Part shown: piece after piece, positions 5,353 through 9,571 of the stretch
How positions within the stretch are numbered: position 1 is the first letter of the stretch
Layout of the letters: every line of letters starts with the position of its first letter
NCBI GenBank assembly: GCA_030145945.1
Contig: JASLDK010000266.1
Coordinates: forward strand, 1-9,571
Reading direction: 5' to 3'
Length of the DNA: 9,571 nucleotides
Origin: Nocardioides sp.
GTDB lineage: Bacteria > Actinomycetota > Actinomycetes > Propionibacteriales > Nocardioidaceae
The notes under the pieces: generated by a model
Databases searched by the model: none
What the model was told of the DNA's origin: nothing
Seen by the model: only the letters and a program-made list of their open reading frames with translations
Made by a program: the position numbers and the translations under genes

Positions 5353-7649
5353 TCGGCCACGCGTTCCAGCCGGACGATGACGCCCTTCGAGGTCGGGGTG
5401 TTGCTGACCTCGGCAACGGAGTCGAGGGGCACCAGGACGTTGGTCTCCGGGTAGTAGGAGGCGGCCGAGCCCCGCGCGGCCGGATAGGCGACGGCACGGA
5501 AGCCCTCGGCCCGGCGCTCGGTGCCGTCGGTCCAGATGGACACGATGTCGACCAGGGCCCGGTCGGGAATGCCGAGCTCGGCGAGGTCGTCGGGGTTGAC
5601 CATGACGATCCGCCGGGCGTCGTGGATGCCGCGATAGCGGTCGTTCATCGCATACGGAATGGTGTTCCACTGGTCGTGCGAGCGCAGGCTCTGCAGCACG
5701 AGGTGGCCGGGAGGCGTGGTGAGCATGTCGAGGTCGTTGCACACGAAGACGGCCTTGCCGCTGGGCGTCGGGAAACGTCCTTCGTTGACCGGGTTCGGCA
5801 ACCGGAAGCCGCCGGGCACCGCCACCCGCGCGTTGAAGTCCTCGAAGTCCGGCACCACCCGGGCGATCCGGTCGCGAATCAAGCCGTAGTCGCCCTCGAA
5901 GTCCTCCCAGGGGATCGACCCGCCCGCGCCGAGGGTACGTCGGGCCAACCGGCTGATGATCGCGACCTCGCTGAGGAGGTCGGGCGAGGCCGGCGTCAGC
6001 CTGCCGCGCGACTGGTGCACCTCGCTCATGGAGTCCTCGACGGTGACGAACTGCTCGCCCGAGGCCTGCACGTCGCGGTCGCTGCGGCCCAGGGTGGGCA
6101 GGATCAAGGCCGTCTCACAGCACACGGTGTGGGACCGGTTGAGCTTGGTGGAGATCTGCACACTCAGCGAGCAGGACCGCAGGGCGGCCTCGGTGACGTC
6201 GCTGTCAGACATGGCGCGCACGAAGTTGCCGGCCACCCCGACGAAGACCCGCGCACGCCCGTCACGCATCGCGCGGACCCCGTCGACCGAGTCGAAGCCG
6301 TGCTTGCGCGGCGGGTCGAAGGAGAACTCGGCCGCCAGCGCGTCGAGGAAGGAGTCGGGGACCCGCTCCCAGATCCCCATCGTGCGGTCACCCTGCACGT
6401 TGCTGTGGCCGCGGACCGGGCACACGCCCGCGCCCGGGCGGCCCAGGTTGCCCCGCAGGAGAAGGAAGCTGACGATCTCGCGGATCGTCGGCACGCCGTG
6501 CCGGTGCTGGGTGAGCCCCATCGCCCAACACACGATGACCTTCTTGGCTGCGAGCACCTCGCGGTGCACGGCCTCGATCTCGGCCCGGGTCAGGCCGGTC
6601 GCCGCGAGCACGTGCTCCCAGGTCACCGTGCGCGCATGCGCAGCGAACTCCTCGAACCCGATCGTGTTGGCAGCGATGTAGTCGTGGTCCAGCACGGCAT
6701 TGTCGTGGCCCGGCGCGGCTGCCTCGTCTGCCTCCAGCAGCAGTCTGTTGAGCATCTGGAACAACGCCAGGTCGCCGCCCGGCCGGATCTTGAGGAAGAC
6801 GTCGGCGATCGCCGTGCCCTTCCCGATCACCCCGGACGGCTTCTGCGGGTTCTTGAACCTCATCAACCCGGCCTCGGGCAGGGGGTTGACCGCGATCACG
6901 CGACCGCCGTTGTGCTTGGTCAGCTCCAGCGCCGACAGCATCCGCGGATGGTTGGTGCCCGGGTTCTGCCCAACCACGAACACCAGGTCGGACTCGTGGA
7001 TGTCGTCCAACGACACCGAACCCTTGCCGATCCCCAGCGTCTCCCCCAGCCCGGACCCGCTGGACTCGTGACACATGTTCGAGCAGTCCGGAAGGTTGTT
7101 GGTGCCATAGGCGCGCGAGAACAACTGGAGCAGGAAGGCAGCCTCGTTGTTGAGTCGTCCCGAGGTGTAGAACATCGCCTCGTCCGGCGAATCGAGCCCG
7201 TTGAGCTCGTCGGCGATGAGACCGAATGCCTCATCCCAGCCGATCGGCTCGTAGTGCGTCGCCCCCGCCCTCTTGACCATCGGCTCGGTCAACCGCCCCT
7301 GGTGGTTGAGCCACATGTCGGAGTGGCCGTCGAGCTCGGCGACCGAGTGCTCGGCGAAGAACTCCCGCGTCACCCGCCTGGTGGTCGCCTCGTCGTTGAC
7401 GTGCTTCGCGCCGTTCTCGCAGTACTCATTGGTGTGGCGGTGCTTCGGGTCCGGCCACGCGCAGCCCGGGCAGTCGATGCCCTTCTTCTGGTTCAGCGCG
7501 AGCAACGTCAACGCCGTACGCCGGGGACCGGCCTGGGCGAGCGAATACTCCATCGCATGCGCCACCGCGGGCACGCCGGCGGCGTACTTCTTCGGCTCAC
7601 TCACCGTGAGGTCGTCCTGGGGATCAACGTTCGGCGGCGTCTTGCTCAC
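5349..7649 (-). CDS. FdhF/YdeP-family molybdopterin oxidoreductase (formate dehydrogenase alpha-like)
   Basis: This 766 aa protein belongs to the molybdenum bis-pterin oxidoreductase superfamily, FdhF/YdeP clade. Family hallmarks are AAGVPAV near the N terminus and GIDCPGCAWPDP with YCENGAK (Cys60, Cys63, Cys77 from the GTG start). DCSNMCHESSGSGL follows, where Cys193 lies at the place of the Sec/Cys molybdenum ligand of formate dehydrogenases. Further marks are GQNPGTNHPRM (227-237), RGHSNVQGDRTMGI, and the C-terminal molydopterin-dinucleotide-binding domain (NDRYRGIHDARRIVMVNPDDLAELGI). No twin-arginine signal is seen, so it is predicted cytoplasmic. The substrate is not proven; formate is plausible by family. 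The GTG at 7649 gives the family-like leader MSKTPPNVDPQDDLTV; the frame stays open to an ATG at 7721 but that extension looks non-coding. It is coupled to DUF1345 by a 4-base overlap. No fdhD or electron-transfer subunit gene is in the window. Confidence 0.92.
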   Translation of the reverse strand: MSKTPPNVDPQDDLTVSEPKKYAAGVPAVAHAMEYSLAQAGPRRTALTLLALNQKKGIDCPGCAWPDPKHRHTNEYCENGAKHVNDEATTRRVTREFFAEHSVAELDGHSDMWLNHQGRLTEPMVKRAGATHYEPIGWDEAFGLIADELNGLDSPDEAMFYTSGRLNNEAAFLLQLFSRAYGTNNLPDCSNMCHESSGSGLGETLGIGKGSVSLDDIHESDLVFVVGQNPGTNHPRMLSALELTKHNGGRVIAVNPLPEAGLMRFKNPQKPSGVIGKGTAIADVFLKIRPGGDLALFQMLNRLLLEADEAAAPGHDNAVLDHDYIAANTIGFEEFAAHARTVTWEHVLAATGLTRAEIEAVHREVLAAKKVIVCWAMGLTQHRHGVPTIREIVSFLLLRGNLGRPGAGVCPVRGHSNVQGDRTMGIWERVPDSFLDALAAEFSFDPPRKHGFDSVDGVRAMRDGRARVFVGVAGNFVRAMSDSDVTEAALRSCSLSVQISTKLNRSHTVCCETALILPTLGRSDRDVQASGEQFVTVEDSMSEVHQSRGRLTPASPDLLSEVAIISRLARRTLGAGGSIPWEDFEGDYGLIRDRIARVVPDFEDFNARVAVPGGFRLPNPVNEGRFPTPSGKAVFVCNDLDMLTTPPGHLVLQSLRSHDQWNTIPYAMNDRYRGIHDARRIVMVNPDDLAELGIPDRALVDIVSIWTDGTERRAEGFRAVAYPAARGSAASYYPETNVLVPLDSVAEVSNTPTSKGVIVRLERVAE

Positions 7650-7661
7650 CCTGTCAGGGTG
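7647..7661. promoter_or_regulatory. 15-base palindrome over the oxidoreductase start codon, possible operator
   Basis: CACCCTG-T-CAGGGTG is a perfect dyad with 7-base arms and one central base. Its left arm contains the GTG start codon of the oxidoreductase (7649-7647, minus strand). A regulator bound here would block transcription at the start; alternatively the mRNA could fold a hairpin that hides the start. No known regulator consensus is matched by eye. Confidence 0.4.
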
Positions 7662-7700
7662 CCAGACATCTCCGAGTCGGGCACCGGGCCACCATCCTGA

Positions 7701-7719
7701 TAAGGGTTGCCTTACGTGC
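7701..7719. promoter_or_regulatory. Weak iron-box-like site (DtxR/IdeR) between the oxidoreductase and sdhC
   Basis: The 19 bases TAAGGGTTGCCTTACGTGC agree at about 14 positions, counted by hand with W degeneracy, with the DtxR/IdeR box TWAGGTWAGSCTWACCTWA. The left and central parts match well and the right end is poor. The stretch also contains the shorter dyad TAAGG-N4-CCTTA (7701-7714). Both neighbouring genes encode metal-cofactor proteins, which makes iron control plausible but not shown. Confidence 0.25.
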
Positions 7720-7762
7720 ATATCTCACATGATCCGCGTCACCTACCGGTCAGTAGCGGGAG

Positions 7763-7768
7763 TAGCGT
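7763..7768 (+). promoter_or_regulatory. Candidate leaderless -10 box for sdhC
   Basis: TAGCGT fits TAnnnT and ends 8 bases before the GTG at 7777, the same spacing as the mutA candidate. No Shine-Dalgarno precedes that GTG, which agrees with a leaderless message. Just upstream are a spaced dyad CTAC-N6-GTAG (7743-7756) and a nine-base direct repeat of AGTAGCG (7752-7758 and 7761-7767), either of which could bind a regulator. Confidence 0.4.
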
Positions 7769-7776
7769 GGCCCTCC

Positions 7777-8493
7777 GTGGCTACAACAAATGGGACGACG
7801 CTGGTGAAGGGCTCTCGTGCTGCACGCACGACCATCGCCCTGAAGATGCTCATGGCATTGAGCGGCCTGCTGTTCATCGGCTTCGTGCTGGGACACATGT
7901 ACGGCAACCTCAAGGCCTTCTCGGGAGAGGAGGCGTTCAACCACTACGCGGAGCACCTGCGTGAGCTCGGCGAGCCGATGCTCCCCCACGAGGGCTTTCT
8001 GTGGATCATGCGCGTCGGCCTGCTCGCCGCGGTCATCGTGCACATCGCGTGCGCGGCGATCCTCGCCAGCCGCGCCGCCAAGGCCCGTCCCGTGAAGTAC
8101 GCCGTGAAGAAGAACGCCGGCTCCTCGATCTCCTCACGCACCATGCGCTGGGGCGGGGTCGCGATCCTGCTCTTCATCATCTGGCACCTGCTGAACTTCA
8201 CGATCGTCAAGATCAACCCGAGCAACGGCGACACCGGGGGCGACAACCCCTACCGCCTGGTCGTCGACACCTTCGACACCCCGTGGATGACGGTGATCTA
8301 CCTGATCGCGATGGTCGCGCTCGGTCTCCACCTCCACCACGGCACGTTCAGCTCGCTGCAGACCCTCGGTTTCACCGGCTCTGCCGTCTCGCGGGCTCGC
8401 GCCCGGGCAGCCGGCTGGATCATCGCCATCGTCATCGCCGGCGGTTTCTCGCTGGTTCCGCTGTCCGTGCTCGTCGGCATCATCGAGAAGTAA
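7777..8493 (+). CDS. sdhC: Succinate dehydrogenase cytochrome b membrane anchor subunit SdhC
   Basis: This is the single membrane anchor of the diheme (type B) succinate:menaquinone oxidoreductase, complex II. It carries heme b and the quinone site in the cytoplasmic membrane. The 238 aa protein has five helices near 22-45, 74-98, 124-146, 169-190 and 213-236, as in the one-anchor cytochrome b558 family. Histidines in or at the ends of helices, H40 (LGHMYGN), H89 (VIVHIAC), H137 (IIWHLLN) and one of H185/H187/H188 (LGLHLHHG), are the likely heme ligands. KKNAGSSISSRTMRWGG (111-127) is strongly family-like. I choose the GTG at 7777, giving the family-typical start MATTNGTTLVKGSRAART; a GTG at 7804 is the next option. 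The frame stays open far upstream but that is antisense to the oxidoreductase. sdhA follows after 12 bases. Confidence 0.95.
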   Translation: MATTNGTTLVKGSRAARTTIALKMLMALSGLLFIGFVLGHMYGNLKAFSGEEAFNHYAEHLRELGEPMLPHEGFLWIMRVGLLAAVIVHIACAAILASRAAKARPVKYAVKKNAGSSISSRTMRWGGVAILLFIIWHLLNFTIVKINPSNGDTGGDNPYRLVVDTFDTPWMTVIYLIAMVALGLHLHHGTFSSLQTLGFTGSAVSRARARAAGWIIAIVIAGGFSLVPLSVLVGIIEK

Positions 8494-8497
8494 GGGG
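8492..8497 (+). promoter_or_regulatory. Shine-Dalgarno site for sdhA overlapping the sdhC stop
   Basis: AAGGGG ends 8 bases before the ATG at 8506 and overlaps the TAA stop of sdhC. It is one of the few clear ribosome binding sites in the window and fixes the sdhA start. Confidence 0.8.
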
Positions 8498-8505
8498 CCA
8501 ACGAC

Positions 8506-9571
8506 ATGGCTGCAGGAACCCACTACCTCCCCGGTCTCACCGAGACCAACAAGCCGTCGGTCCAGACCTCCGACGACGCCGCCGGCTTCTACGAGCTGGG
8601 CGAGAAGGTCGTCGACCAGCACGCGCCCACCGGGCCGATCGCGGAGCGCTGGACGACCCGCAAGTTCGAGAACCGCCTGGTCAACCCGGCCAACCGCCGC
8701 AAGCTCGACATCATCATCGTCGGCACCGGCCTGGCCGGTGGCGCTGCCGCCGCGACGCTCGGCGAGGCCGGCTACAACGTGAAGTCCTTCTGTTACCAGG
8801 ACTCCCCGCGCCGGGCGCACTCGATCGCCGCACAAGGTGGCATCAACGCCGCCAAGAACTACCGCGAGGACGGCGACTCCACCTTCCGCCTCTTCTACGA
8901 CACGGTGAAGGGCGGCGACTACCGCTCGCGCGAGTCCAACGTCTATCGCCTCGCCGAGGTCTCGGCCAACATCATCGACCAGTGCGTCGCGCAGGGCGTT
9001 CCCTTCGCCCGCGAGTACGGCGGTCTCCTCGACAACCGTTCCTTCGGTGGCGTGCAGGTGTCCCGCACCTTCTACGCCCGCGGCCAAACCGGTCAGCAGC
9101 TGCTGATCGGCGCCTACCAGGCGATGGAGCGCCAGGTGGCTGCCGGCACCGTGGAGCAGTTCACCCGCCACGAGATGCTCGACCTGATCATCGTCGACGG
9201 CAAGGCCCGCGGCATCGTGGCCCGCGACATGGTCAGCGGCGAGATCGAGACCCACCTCGCCGATGTCGTCGTCCTCGCCTCAGGCGGCTACGGCAACGTC
9301 TTCTACCTCTCGACCAACGCGATGGGCTCCAACGTGATGGCCGCGTGGCGCGCGCACCGCAAGGGCGCCTACATGGCCAACCCCTGCTACACGCAGATCC
9401 ACCCGACCTGCATCCCGATCTCGGGCGCGCACCAGTCCAAGCTGACGCTGATGTCGGAGTCGCTGCGCAACGACGGACGGATCTGGGTGCCGAAGAAGGT
9501 CGAGGACTGCGAGAAGGACCCGCGCGACATCCCCGAGGAGGACCGCGACTACTACCTGGAGCGGATCTACC
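8506..9571 (+). CDS. sdhA: Succinate dehydrogenase flavoprotein subunit SdhA, N-terminal part, cut by the window edge
   Basis: This is the FAD-carrying catalytic subunit that oxidises succinate to fumarate at the cytoplasmic face of complex II. 355 residues are present of an expected 640-670. The Rossmann FAD-binding motif is DIIIVGTGLAGGAAAATL (68-85, GxGxxG at 73-78). H105 in RRAHSIAAQGGINA is the expected covalent FAD attachment site. Substrate-side residues visible are QTGQQLLIGAYQAM, H299 (QIHPTCIP) and R321/R325 (ESLRNDGRIWVP). A stretch of about 65 residues precedes the FAD motif (PGLTETNKPSVQTSDD ... NPANRRKL), as in the actinobacterial and Bacteroidetes-type SdhA group. Flavinylation, by an SdhE-like factor or alone, is not visible here. 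It is transcribed with sdhC, and sdhB is expected just beyond the right edge. Identification is very secure. Confidence 0.97.
   Translation, partial: MAAGTHYLPGLTETNKPSVQTSDDAAGFYELGEKVVDQHAPTGPIAERWTTRKFENRLVNPANRRKLDIIIVGTGLAGGAAAATLGEAGYNVKSFCYQDSPRRAHSIAAQGGINAAKNYREDGDSTFRLFYDTVKGGDYRSRESNVYRLAEVSANIIDQCVAQGVPFAREYGGLLDNRSFGGVQVSRTFYARGQTGQQLLIGAYQAMERQVAAGTVEQFTRHEMLDLIIVDGKARGIVARDMVSGEIETHLADVVVLASGGYGNVFYLSTNAMGSNVMAAWRAHRKGAYMANPCYTQIHPTCIPISGAHQSKLTLMSESLRNDGRIWVPKKVEDCEKDPRDIPEEDRDYYLERIY

Noticed and set aside
4163..5497. Minus-strand open frame of 444 codons across the GT4 and DUF1345 genes
   Set aside because: It crosses the terminator and is shadow to two recognised proteins. 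Composition is Arg/Pro/Gly-rich without structure.
5622..7700. Plus-strand open frame of 692 codons opposite the molybdopterin oxidoreductase
   Set aside because: Antisense shadow: His/Arg/Val-rich, with no domain or family-like motif, while the minus frame has clear family motifs throughout.
7650..7721. N-terminal extension of the oxidoreductase to an ATG at 7721
   Set aside because: The added 24 residues are Trp/Pro/Gly-rich and unlike the family leader, and they would use up most of the divergent promoter region. The GTG at 7649 gives a family-like start.
7273..7776. Upstream in-frame extension of sdhC by 168 codons
   Set aside because: It is antisense to the oxidoreductase and its promoter region. 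The family-typical MATTNGTTLVKGSRAART begins at 7777.
8134..9255. Minus-strand open frame of 373 codons opposite sdhC and sdhA
   Set aside because: Antisense to highly conserved succinate dehydrogenase genes; composition typical of a shadow frame.
1..9571. Mobile element, CRISPR array, tRNA or rRNA
   Set aside because: No transposase or integrase motif, no regularly spaced short repeats, and no tRNA-like or rRNA-like segment was seen on either strand. The only repeats are the 38-base pair and short local units.

Overview
The window is high-GC DNA with dense, mostly overlapping or closely spaced genes, GTG starts, and few Shine-Dalgarno sites at operon-leading genes. The protein families point to an actinobacterium: a MutA/MutB-type methylmalonyl-CoA mutase, an MgtA-like family 4 glycosyltransferase, and a one-subunit-anchor succinate dehydrogenase with sdhC before sdhA. 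Sequence style suggests Propionibacteriales, for example a Nocardioides-like organism. This is inferred from familiarity with such proteins, because no rRNA or other taxonomic marker lies in the window.

Layout. (1) Positions 1-2778, minus strand: mutA then mutB, joined by an ATGA overlap and encoding the two chains of adenosylcobalamin-dependent methylmalonyl-CoA mutase. mutB runs off the left edge. (2) 2821-3538, plus strand: two overlapping genes for small paralogous membrane proteins sharing a DWRESGERIRAVA motif and a 38-base exact DNA repeat. Their function is unknown. (3) 3653-4702, plus strand: a GT4 glycosyltransferase related to mannosyltransferase MgtA but with altered donor-site residues. 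(4) 4717-7649, minus strand: a FdhF/YdeP-family molybdopterin oxidoreductase overlapped by GTGA with a DUF1345 membrane protein. This pair converges on the glycosyltransferase gene, and one hairpin contains both stop codons. (5) 7777-9571, plus strand: sdhC and the first half of sdhA, divergent from the oxidoreductase. The 127-base divergent spacer holds a 15-base palindrome on the oxidoreductase start codon, a weak iron-box-like site, and a leaderless-type -10 box for sdhC.

Together the recognised genes are central metabolism and respiration. Methylmalonyl-CoA mutase makes succinyl-CoA from propionate-derived carbon, and succinate dehydrogenase oxidises the succinate that follows and feeds menaquinone. 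These two operons are not adjacent, so the metabolic link is conceptual. No mobile element, CRISPR array, tRNA, rRNA or defence system is visible, and no intergenic stretch exceeds 130 bases. The least explained items are the tandem small membrane proteins, the altered GT4 enzyme and the oxidoreductase-DUF1345 coupling. I do not see convincing evidence of a wholly new system.
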